Source: Dipetalonema caudispina (Eukaryota > Nematoda > Chromadorea > Rhabditida > Onchocercidae). From it: 64,000 bases of DNA. The DNA is taken from contig JABVXV010000008.1 of the NCBI GenBank assembly GCA_013365325.1, positions 434,001-498,000 of the forward strand, in the 5' to 3' direction. Below, piece after piece: positions 42,901 to 54,300 of this stretch. The notes beneath the pieces were generated by a model. The model did no database searches, was not told the origin of the DNA, and worked only from the letters and a program-made list of their open reading frames with translations. Every line of letters starts with the position of its first letter. Positions within the stretch are counted from its first letter, which is position 1. The position numbers and the translations under genes are program-made.

Positions 42901-44876
42901 TTATACGGTAATTTAAACATATCAACATAATAACGGATTCTAATTTATATCTGATTTGTCGCTTCAGCGAGTACAATAATAATCGATAAATTCAGTTTTG
43001 ATAAAAATGAAAAACTGGTAAAGAATCTAAACAGTGGACCCTATCTAGCTATCTTCTCTTTTTTGATGCTGTGTGTGACATTTTCCTTGGGCCATTGATT
43101 CGGTTGTTGATTACGTCAACACTTCTTTGATTCCTTTCTCTACCATTCGTTTAACAATATAGTAACAAGTCGGAGAACCTTATTCCATCAACCACAGTGA
43201 ATCCTCTTTGCACTGATCATTTAAAAATTTTTTTCTCACTTCACGTTAAAATTATAGTAACATATAATCTAAAATTGCGATAACATAAAAGCAACTTTGC
43301 ACCGAAACATAACTGATTTCATTTTGTATGAAAATACTTCCATATGCTTTTTGTTCACTTCAAATGTCAGTTATTAGTTTCGACAAAATCGAAAAACCTC
43401 TCCGTTTAAATCGAAATTAATAACTAACGTTCGAAAATGTGTGTGCGTTAGATTTGTGCGTGGTCCAACTTAAAGAGTGTTCGTGTAATGTGCGGCTATA
43501 TCGTATCGATCTTCACTGATGATAATTCAGTTTTGTGGAGTTATTTTTTTCCTAGCTAAAAATATTTATGACCAGCACGAATAACAGGTGTGTTAGATAC
43601 GATTTAGATGTGGTTTTACATTCAATCATCTCCGTAATCACTCACCATTCATTACTGATAAGTTGTATATTAGTATTGTTGTACAGCTTTGTAAACAACA
43701 TTGATTTGGTTTTTTCATAAAATCCCAGATTTGATGACTTGATAACTTGCCTTTTCGTGCCATTATTTTATGATTTAGAAACATAATTTGGCCTGTCTTC
43801 TGATGTCTCCGATTTGTTTATTTTATTCTTAAATTTGAGGGAGAAAATTCGGTGTTAAAAGTTCTGTGCATATGTTTAATTATAACAAGAGGATGGGAGA
43901 GGGAAAAACCGAAACCTAATTCGCTCTCTTTAAGTGATAACATATTTATCAGTATCTCATGTGGACACGAACAACTACAATTTGAATCAAAACACAATGT
44001 TGAGCAGTCTCAAGAAATTTATTCGTAAATTGTCTACCACCCAGTGTAATCCGAAAGCCCCATCATGATGTCACTTTTATCACATTTATCTTCCCACCCC
44101 TTTTCGTTGTATTGCTCTCTTCATTCAACCATACAATCAGGATCTTATTCCACTGATCGTAAAGCTTAATGACTGGTTAGATATAGATGTTACGATGTAC
44201 TATTCTGTTCTGTGCAATATCAGATGTAGTATATGAGTTAACTATGATTTACTTTATCATTTCAAATATAAGTTTAATTTATTTTTTAGAATTTAAGAAA
44301 GCACATGCTAATTTAATGTTAAATAACGATTTGTTGTTAAGCTAAAATGGCTTTTTTAATTTAGTCGTTATGACTATTCTCAACATATCATTAAAAGCGA
44401 AATTGCCATGAGAGTTATGAAAAATTCATTTTGCAGGTGGAAAGTTCTATTGGTTTGGGACACAGGAACGCTTTTCTGGTCAATTTGTATAATAATGAAA
44501 TCAGGAAATATAACATCAGAATTTTGATGGATGGTATCGATTGAGTGAATGGCAGTTGGTGATGCATATTTTCAACCAGCGAACGACAATTATTGCTATA
44601 AATCCTGTTAATAAAACTACGGCTACAGCCATTCGTTTCCTATTTGTTGATAGCTGAGGGACTTTAAGAAGAGAAAATCATTTTTATTTTCCCCGACCAG
44701 TTCTGAAGTCGAGGCTGGTAACTAACCAATTTTCGCTGTTCAACTTGTTTTTTCTGCAATCGAACTTTGTGAGAGACAGACTAGACCTTCTCATTTATTT
44801 CCCTTTCTTCTGCCATTTATTTTACTGCTGCTGTTATTACCAGCACTCAGTCTTTTCATCCGAAATTCACCACACA
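39978..44876. promoter_or_regulatory. Large divergent intergenic region between PIKFYVE and SCHIP1
   Basis: This 4.9 kb region separates divergent start codons and must contain both promoters. An ATTTCAAG acceptor-like site lies directly before the PIKfyve ATG. Near the right end, CCAG (44843) and CTCAG (44850) are possible trans-splice acceptors for SCHIP1. I found no exon, RNA gene or repeat family here. Confidence 0.45.
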
Positions 44877-47800
44877 ATGTGGCAACCCTCTGATGAAGTG
44901 GTACCCAATGCGGAATCGAAACATAATCTATGCACCAAATCACTGTTACATAATTTAGTAAAGTCTCGTCATATTGGAAGTGCAAGCTCAAGCTCTTTGG
45001 ATCAGCAAAGCAATAGTTCAAGCTTGGAATCCATCGAATCATTCACTTTGGATGGCAACCAAGCCTTATCTACATCATGTTCTGAAGATTCCTTCGAAAT
45101 GTCCAGTACAACTTCGAGACCAACTATTGATGACCCTTCACAACTATCGCTTCAGGATTTGAATTTGACATCCAGTTTCCTGGGCCCAGAAAATTCATTG
45201 CAGCCACCGGATATATCTTTTGATTATCAAGATCGAAAATCCTCTGAATATAACAGTTCAGATCAGATGTCGAGAGACAGTTTAGAACCATGTAGTTCGC
45301 TGGAGAAATCCAGCTCACTGAAAAGCATGAATTTGTTGACAAAAAAGGATCCATTGACCTTAGCAAGCTACCATCTTGAATGTTTCAATGAACTGAATGA
45401 TGTCCGAGGGATTTCTCTAGATGAAGCAACTGAGGGTCAGGATGAAGCAAGAACTACCGAATCATGGCCTATGCGCCATGGTATCCCAGCTACATGGAAA
45501 TCTAAAAATCCCATTAAAAGGGATAAAGCTTCTTTACGGGAATACATCGACAAAGAGCTGAATAATTTAGATACATGTTTACCACAACTGGATTTTAATA
45601 AATTGGAAGAAAAATTAAATTGCGCAGCAAAGGAACGAATAGTGACAGAAAGGAAATTACTTGGTGAACAGGTTAATTTTTGTTTTTCGTCTTGCATTTA
45701 TTTCTTCCTAAATTATTTTTAATATCAATATGCTTAGTTATTAGCATATTCTGCATCATATCATTTTTTGAGAGCACTTTTTACAAATAATTATAATTGG
45801 ATACACGATGAAAAAATAAAAACTATCGTTGTTTATCTAATCATAAACCGTAGAGCAAAACTGTCACCTGTATTAAGATAATGGCAGTAATGAGTGGGGT
45901 ATTACTGTATTATTGTATTAGGCAGTTTTCTGAAGTAACATGAACTTATTTATTTTATATAATCTTGGAAAGGCACTTCGGGTGGTTTTGAAATTCCAGG
46001 CATTCTTACGAAATTTTTCGATATTTGAAGGAAGAAAATTTCACACTAAGCTTATACTTTACTTCTTTTATTTTAATGCATCTATTTCTAATTGAAGTAG
46101 ATATACCTCCTTTAAAAACAAAAATCGTTATGATGCTTGCAAAAGAGAGTCAAAATAAGCAGTTCTAGAATTTAGTATTTAAGGCAGTGGATTGACTGTT
46201 AAGCCTTAAATTAATGTATTTTGAATCCTTTTCGGATTGCTTTATAAATAAGTCTTTCATTTTGTTCCGTATCCCTTTTGAAAATCACTGATGAGTTTTG
46301 AATTCCCGATTCCCTTATAAATCCGAATAAGCTTTTAATGTAAGAAGGACGTGATAACAAAGAGATTGTCACTGGATTGCTTAAAATACACCTATTTCAA
46401 TTATTATTCCTATAAAATATATTTTCTTGACATACAAATATTTTTATTTTCTCCAGAATATTGCGTAATATACGTAAAATATAACTTGAACAAATTTCTG
46501 AGTTATCAAAATATGAAATACTGCACATAATTAAATTTCTTAGTGTAATGGTAATCTGTTTTCATTTTGGTATCTTTCCTTTATTATGTAATTGCTGAGC
46601 TACAAAATTTTGTACTGAAGGAATGATTTTCAGGCACTAGTTTTAGTCCATCAGTGATTAAATGGAAATGATTTAAATAAACAGAATCGATAAATGATGT
46701 TGAAAAAACTTTTATTATCATTGTACAATGATATATCCGACGATCTCACTGTAGAATTCCTTGCCTTTTTCGACGTATTTGAAATTTTTATGGTAAATGT
46801 GATGCATTATTGACAGGTACGTCGTCGTTTAGCACTTCAAGTGGACCAGTATACAGCAGAACCAGCTCCACGGGTTTACATGAGGCCGTCGAAATCAAAT
46901 CTCGGATTTCGCTTGCAGACGGCCATGAATTTGCAGGTGATTTTTACAGTGTTGAGCAGAAATATATGTTTTTGTGGAGTAGGTTGGACTGCTTTGTTGT
47001 AAATAGAAAAATGTTTGTTCTTTTCGGGTTTCTTGCAATATGTACTTCAGATGGTTTTGCACATCCTTCTAATAATTTATTCCGAGATAAAAAATTTTTT
47101 TAAATGTTTATAATTGATTTGCCAATGAAGATCTACTTCAACCTTATTTCTTTATAATTTTGTGTATTTGTTAGGTCTGCTATATTAATGATTTGAAAGA
47201 TGAGGAAGAAGACGAAGAGGAAAGTTCGGATGATGATTTTTCTGTGCCTAAATCGAAGTCTGCACCGAATCTACGAAATTCGGTGACCGATGGCTCCAAT
47301 TTGAATGCTTCTCAGTTGCGTCAGGCTGTGTCAGCTACAAGTAAGAATATTTGTGTTGCTTCCAAATTATAATGTCAACTTATTTTCCATTTTCCAGATA
47401 TGTTGAAACTTCATGCATGAAATCAACCGTCCTTTACTTCCTAATATGCGGAAATTGTTTATGCTTGACATGAATTGGCTTCAAAAATATCTCCTTTTGT
47501 CAAAACAGTATAGAATCACAAATTTCTACCCTGATGCACTTTTTTATTTTTTATGAAATCTTTAACAAAAATTAATTGTTATTATAATTTTGTTCACTTT
47601 TTGTCATAAAAGGGCTTTTCTTATTAACTTATTAATAATAATATTATACATTTTAGTTCATTATTCTTTCTTTAAACTCCTGTTTGAATTATTTGTCTTT
47701 CCTGAGATGCTTGACCGGTGTTTCGAGTTTTATGTTAATCTTTTACCCCATTTCAAATTTAGAACAGTGGGGTTACGTAGTAGTAATCTGTAGCCGGGTG

Positions 47801-49909
47801 GGTTAGCAGCGAAGGCTAGGGTAGTAGTTCGGGTTCGAGTCTAGCATGTAGATTCATGGCAAATAGTTCCAAGAAGTCAAATTCCTGTGAGCACTCAAAA
47901 ATTCAGTTCACAGGGCTAAATTCTTGGTAAACGATCTTTGTCTTCGTCGATCCTTCGGTGCCCATAACCCTAGGCACCGAAAATTTGCCACAAAGACACA
48001 AGGTTGAGGAAATCCTTTACGAAGTATTCAGAATTCGTTGTTTTGGGATGTGGAGAAAAGGAGTAAACATTGAGCTGGTTGTTGTAGAGGACTACATTAT
48101 TTCAGATAACATATGGGAAATAAGACGGGAGATGGAGTGTGTTTAACAACCTTTTCACTCTTATCTTCAGAATATTTATTCCCGTGGGACGATTTTTTTG
48201 TGATGATAAGTTTATTTTCTTTTTTGTTGATTATGCAGAAGAGAAACGACAAATTTTGGAAGAGGAGACGAAAATGATGCTTGCGAAAGCAAAACAAGCT
48301 GCAAGAATGCAAATGGAAATTGAGAAGCTTAACTCAAATCGATTTACTACTGCTATCCCTCCGAAAGCTTCCAGGTTTTCGTATAAATTTCTCGTGCCTT
48401 CTAGAAATAGAAGTTTTTAATTTCCCCAAATTGCATTAATTTATGTTACATTTCAATGTATGCCTTATTTTTAAAAACGCTTATAATTTTGTAGGATGTA
48501 TTTGAAAGCACATGCATTCAGCTTTTAGGTTGCAATTATCGAAAATGACACGTCAACAGCTTATCGAAATAAGTGAAAAGATTAGCAAGCGTATTAACGG
48601 TACTTTTTTAAACTGTTGCCATGAAAAAGAGTGCAAAAATAGTGATAATAGCGCATATTCGTTGGATTGGTTGAAGGTACCACGAGAAAGGATGGTTACC
48701 ATTTTTTGCTGCTAAACGAAAGATATATGCCGTGAAAACCCCTTAGAAAGCTATAGATAGGGTTAAGACTCAGTCTTAAAGGACTTAATAAATGAAGTTT
48801 CATAATTTTTGAAACATTATTCGTGGCGATGAAACTCCGTGATTTGAGCGATTGACTCAAATTATTTGTTTTTATAATTTCAGCAAAACGGCACTAGTAA
48901 TTTGTTCAAAGCGATTATTCATTGTTTTATGCTATTGTTTGTAGAAGAGAATGCAGAATTAATGCGGCTACTAGTTGAAAAAGATTCGCTGTATATGAAA
49001 CAGGATTCGATGCTTGTCGATATCGAAGATATGATACAGTAAGTTGTCTCCAAATGATTCAGCAAGATGCCCTTCATGATATTGGTTCTCCAGATATATT
49101 AAAATATCTCTGTTTGCGGTGGTGTTATAAATTATCTTCTAAATGTGAACAAGAAATGATTTTTGAACAACGATGCTGCAAAATTTCCCAGGAACGTAAC
49201 ATCTTTTAGATATTATAATGATCCTTCCTCCCAATAGCTGTCAGACATGAGTTAGTGAGTTCCCTTCCAATGCACTATCAATTCTTGCATTGTGAACTTT
49301 TTTCTAAGTAGATTTTGCTTCATCGTATAGAAGTTGCACAAAATGAATTTCCTTACATCAAAAGTTCTGAATGTAAAGTTCCAAAAGATTGTTCCTTTAG
49401 TGATTTTCATTGAAAAACGTCGAAAAAAAAAAATGATTGATTCCATCAAGACTAATGAACCTGACTTTTTTTTGCTTATCACAATTGCACTATTTTATTT
49501 CTGGCTACTTTTTTGCAGGCTTAATGCTACGTAGCGCTCTTGTGACTTGATGTTTCTAAATCATAAATATTTATCGGAGGAGCTTATGCCTAACCTCGTT
49601 TGGCTTTGAGCTATACTAAGATGGCACTAGAGATGTTCGTATGTTGAGTGTATATAATGAATTTATTCTATTCTTCCCTTGTAGTTGAGGGGCATTCTTG
49701 CTTTAATGTTATTTTGTTGATATTTTTCGCTCTCTCATTTTGTTTAAGTTTCAAATTATTTCGACCTCCTTTTCGCGATTTCACCAGTTTTGGAAGAGCT
49801 ACGTTTCAGGCATGAGAGCAATTCGGAATCGCTGAATTTGCCCGATTTTTTGAAAGTACAAGCAACCCCACCTGTTACCATATCTAAATTCCGCATTTTC
49901 AATGGCTGA
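44877..49909 (+). CDS. SCHIP1: Schwannomin-interacting protein 1 (SCHIP1) orthologue
   Basis: Seven exons join in frame to 493 residues: 44877-45671, 46817-46936, 47175-47340, 48239-48374, 48529-48599, 48945-49038 and 49810-49909. The first exon encodes a long Ser/Thr/Glu-rich, probably disordered region. The conserved SCHIP1 core starts near residue 290: QTAMNLQVCYINDL, an acidic DEEEDEEESSDDDF run, then EEETKMMLAKAKQAARMQME, a TRQQLIEISEKI helix, and DSMLVDIEDMIQHES, matching the human MLVDIEDLTRHAES end. The family protein binds merlin/NF2 and in flies links to Hippo signalling and ankyrin/spectrin assemblies; these roles are inferred. The start is the ATG at 44877; the frame is open further upstream but two acceptor-like sites lie just before this ATG. 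The last exon could alternatively be a short one at 49519-49534. Confidence 0.9.
47791..47845 (+). repeat. tRNA-like sequence with A-box and B-box motifs, possibly SINE-derived
   Basis: Within a SCHIP1 intron, TGGGTTAGCAGCG (A-box-like, about 47799) is followed by GGTTCGAGTC (a perfect B-box type, 47832-47841). The spacing is about 11 bases shorter than in a true tRNA and the T-stem does not pair, so a functional tRNA is unlikely. It may be a tRNA-derived pseudogene or repeat. Confidence 0.35.
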
Positions 49910-51202
49910 TTTAGCTTTATCTTTTTTTTGTTCGTCGATCTCTTCAGTTATCATGCACTGTTGGTGGTGGTCTTCTCAAGAGTCAGTACTGATAAGGAAG
50001 TAAGGTCAATTGCTACTTAATTGTTATAACTCATTCAATGTGGGCTAAGGTCAATTGTTTTATGCAAAGCATTGAGACAGTCGATCAAGTAAAGAACATT
50101 GTAGTTTTAAGTACTGTTTTAAAAGCTTGTTATCATTTCCTCATAATAGTCTAATGCGTTCATTGTAACTTCGCTGTTAACGCTATTGCCGTTAACTCTC
50201 TAATGTGTAAATCACTGCCAGACAGTCAATTCTTGCTTCTCCTTATAAGTTGTCTTTCTTCATTTCCGATTTTGCATTTTTTATGCACAATTGAAATATA
50301 ATTGTTCTCTTTCATTTATTTAAGTAAAAAGCGCAGAAAGGCGCTAAAATGGCGGAAATACAAACTGGTTAATATTGATGAATCAAATTCAGTAGTGATA
50401 TTTTCTTGTACAGCCTTCGGTATTATCAAATTTCTGATTCAAGGGTGCTTGCGGAAGAAAAGAATTTTCATTTGCGACGTTGCTACATTAATGCAAAAAT
50501 TTTTCCTATCTACTTTCAGAACATTTGATCAAAAGAAATTAAATTTGGTTGCTGCTAACCACAATGTTTCTGTGGTCCAATGAACTTTCCCTGCGTTATT
50601 TCCTTCAGTTAAACCTGGAAAATGAGGCTACAAAATTGGTTGCAACTCGAGGAACACTATTCTCATTTCTTGCTCTCGGTGCTAGTTAACTTCTTTATTG
50701 AATTAATTCTTAAATCATTAACTTTTAGCCATGGAATTTATTGTGAAACTTGAATGTTTTAATAACCGATAATTTATGTTACTGTTATGTTGTTCCATAT
50801 GATTAAACAGTGGCCAGTAGAAGTTGTGTTTCTTTAGGGATGTATCGTTTTGAGTGTCTTTTGGTTACCGATAGTTTTGTCCATTGACATCCCGTTCCTG
50901 TACCACTGATTTTCCATTTATGAATATTGCTATATATTGTTTATTTCACAACTTTCGAAATCTTTATTGAACGAAATTGTAAAGTGACATAAACTTAAAA
51001 ATTTTTTTGCAGTAAAGCTATGGCCCACCTCATCGCTGATATGCGAAATACAAATATTTTAAAGGCATTTTTCTTGCTGTGGAAAATGTTTCGTTATTTT
51101 TCAAGATTTTCGCTTATGGCAATAAATTTTTCAATTGAAACACCAGCGCTGCGGGTGACTTAAGGAGTAAAAGCCACTGGTCACAATATGATCACTGTCT
51201 CA
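49910..51202. other. Intergenic between convergent SCHIP1 and EB/deacetylase genes
   Basis: About 1.3 kb with no recognised exon. It holds the 3' flanks of both neighbours. Confidence 0.5.
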
Positions 51203-51208
51203 TTTATT
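51203..51208 (-). terminator. Putative polyadenylation signal of the EB/deacetylase gene
   Basis: AATAAA on the minus strand about 140 bases past the TAA stop at 51348. Confidence 0.45.
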
Positions 51209-51347
51209 TCTGTAACTTGTACCAAAATATATTAGCTTAGTAGCTTTAGAGATTCTGTTCATTGTTTGCGAGGCCTGGGAAATTTGTGATTGCAAATGCA
51301 CATAATTAGCTCAAATTTTGATATTTACTGGAAAATTTTGAACCAGA

Positions 51348-54300
51348 TTATCGGTCTGTTGAATTTCCAGTGCCAGTAGGATTGCCAAGGTTTGGATACA
51401 CTTGTGGGCAGGTACCACATATTCGAAGAATTCGAGTTTTGCCGTCGCAAGTAAATGAACAACTGGATGGAGTCTGTAAATGACGGTCTTCATACAATTA
51501 TGAAATTAAATTTTCTCAAACCATTGATTTGAAAATTCGTAAAGAAGCAGCAATATCCATCTGTCCCATTCAACAATTTAGATACGGACTTAAACGGGAA
51601 TGTGTTACGTCATTTATTATATACATATATATTTGAATCACTAAATCATAGCAACGGTGTAATCGGGAGAGAGCTGTATATCATGTCTTGATCTTTTGAC
51701 CTACGTCTATCATTTCCCTAACTAAAGGTCACTTATATAATCGCGACTCTTCTGAATGCAAAATATAAAAAAATATCATACAAGCAATACGTTTCGGAAG
51801 CTTACCTCGCAGTTAGTAACTTTGCTTTGATGCGATACATTACATTGCCATGCTTCAAAGCTATGAATATGTAATAATTGTATTGGTTGTTTAATCCATT
51901 TCAATGCTTGCGTAACTGTTACAAAATATACATCGGAATTCTTTAATATCTGTAAAAAATACTTCACAAAAGCTAATGTTTATAGTTATAATAGCTAAAT
52001 ACGATCTATGATGAAAGTAGTGATCAATGAGGATAGGTTTGAAATGTTAGAAGGAAGGATTGTTATTTAACATTAGTTTGTTATCACAGCGAGGATACAT
52101 GGAAAGTGTTAATAATCGATTTAAATTGAACAAACAAATCGAAATGTTACTAAAACTATTTGAAATGCTTGGAGAGCTAAAATCCAAGCTTGTCTGCTTT
52201 CTTGGATTTGTGTGACATCTTGCTGCTTTAGCAATAGCAACCTTTGTTTTACATATTCGCCAATTTAGTAATACGAAATACGACAAGTGTGCTTCATCGT
52301 CTCTAATGGAATAATAAATTCAATAATTGATTCAACTTTCAAACTGGAAGAGTAAAAACGGAAACATATGCAATTACTTTTTCGATAAATAATTTAAAGG
52401 CAATGATGGCTCCTTCATTTGGTAATGTATTGAGAAAATCATTATCAGCAGTTAACAGATAAGGAGCTCTATTGTAATTATATGAACGATTGAAATTCAT
52501 TTCCAACATCTCCGCAACATCCAAAGGTGAATCGTCATGCTGCAAATATAAAACTTTGAAATCTTAATTTTGCTTACAATATACATATTTTTGATAACTA
52601 TGTTAAGTGTTTATTCCGACTATTTAGAAGATTTGATAAAAAGCCTAAGAGATTTAATTAATAAAGAATGCAGAAAAAAAATCTGTTGTTTTTTCATCTT
52701 AATGGTTGATTCTTCTCCATATTCATTCAAATCATTTAATTTTCGCCAGAAGTGCAATTCACCATGCAATTTTGAATCGAAGGATGTCATTCAAAGGACT
52801 GTGATTTAATTCGATTTCAACTATGATTAAGTTTCAATTTTAACTTTTTAAATAAGTCGACAGTGCAATTAATCATGCAAAATTTTAATCAAAGGATATC
52901 TTTTTAAAAAAATGAACAAAATAAATTCAAGTCATATTCTACTATATTAATCTCTATCAATATAATTTGACTAAACAAACTTCTGCATTGTTACCATTCC
53001 AAATGATTTAATGAGAAACATACTCGAACAGCTTCTTTTAGCATAGTGAATTCCTTTTGTGAGCCAAATACAGTGAAACGATTTATTGGTATTTCCCAAA
53101 CATTTGGATGAGCATTCTTAGGACAATAACTTGATGAACACTTCCAGGCTGTGCTATATGCCAATGTTTGTGGCCAATATGGTCCACCGCTTGCACTCAT
53201 CGTATTGTCATAAAGGAAACCAAATTTTTCCATCATATCAAATTGATTATCTCCTGAAAATCTCCATCGTATGCTTTTTAAATAATCACTGATTGATAGC
53301 AGTTTATTTGAAAGTTAAGGAAAAGTCTTAAAATGTTCAGTGGCTTCATGACGATGTAATCAATAAATATAATTAATGCATAATTGTAAATGATTCTGTT
53401 ATTTGCATAAATCCCACTGTCACAACTTACCTCCTAGTTCGAGTTGCGGCGCTCGTACACCGATAATATCTGCTACACTTGCATAACTAAAATGTCGCAG
53501 AGCGTCACGCATACCAACCATTTCTTTCTTCCATCGTTCCACTGTTTCATCACCCAAATTTTGATGCCTAAAAAAACATAAATATTTTATGAGATTTCCA
53601 AGAACTGATAGAAATAAATGAATGAATTCTTAGTTTGGTACTAATAAAAAAGAAAACAAAAAAGTAAAAACAGCCAAAAAAGAGGTCCTTCAGAAGTTAA
53701 CAATTTTTGAATGTGTAGTTAATCAAAATTTAAAATGGCTTTTTCCTCACCAGATTAATTGGTACCTACTTTTCGCCCCCTACATTTTACATGTTTTGTC
53801 TCAAATTTTAAGAATGGTGACTGTCCAAAACTCACGTAATTGAATTCACAGCGATTTCATGACCATTACTTATTAACCATTGAGTTTGATCATAATTATT
53901 CCATTCACTTGACACAAAAAAGGTACCTTTAATAGGACAACCATTCGGATTCCTGAACATTATTCTGTTACATTACAAGAAATGCCAACTTATATCCATA
54001 GAATAATTATGAAAAAAGAAAAAAGGTTGCAACCGAAGTTTCACTTTCACTTAAAAAGTTACTAATTACTTCAACAACAAATTTGAATACCGATACTTCC
54101 CATTGAACAATGATTTGTATACGGCAAATGTTCGATCAGTTATCGGACCATCGAATGTTAAGAGAATTATTTGTGGTACTTCTCTCGCTAATAGTCCACC
54201 AGGAATCTCCAATCCTGACCTCAAAGTGGAATGCATTACGAACTCATATCTTATTCCTTTTAAACATCCATTTCGTCGTATTATTGTAGACTTTTTCCAT

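Noticed and set aside
44745..44876. N-terminal extension of the SCHIP1 first exon with a hydrophobic, Phe/Cys/Tyr-rich start
   Set aside because: Composition changes sharply at the ATG at 44877 and two acceptor-like sites lie just before it, so the extension is probably intron or untranslated sequence read through.
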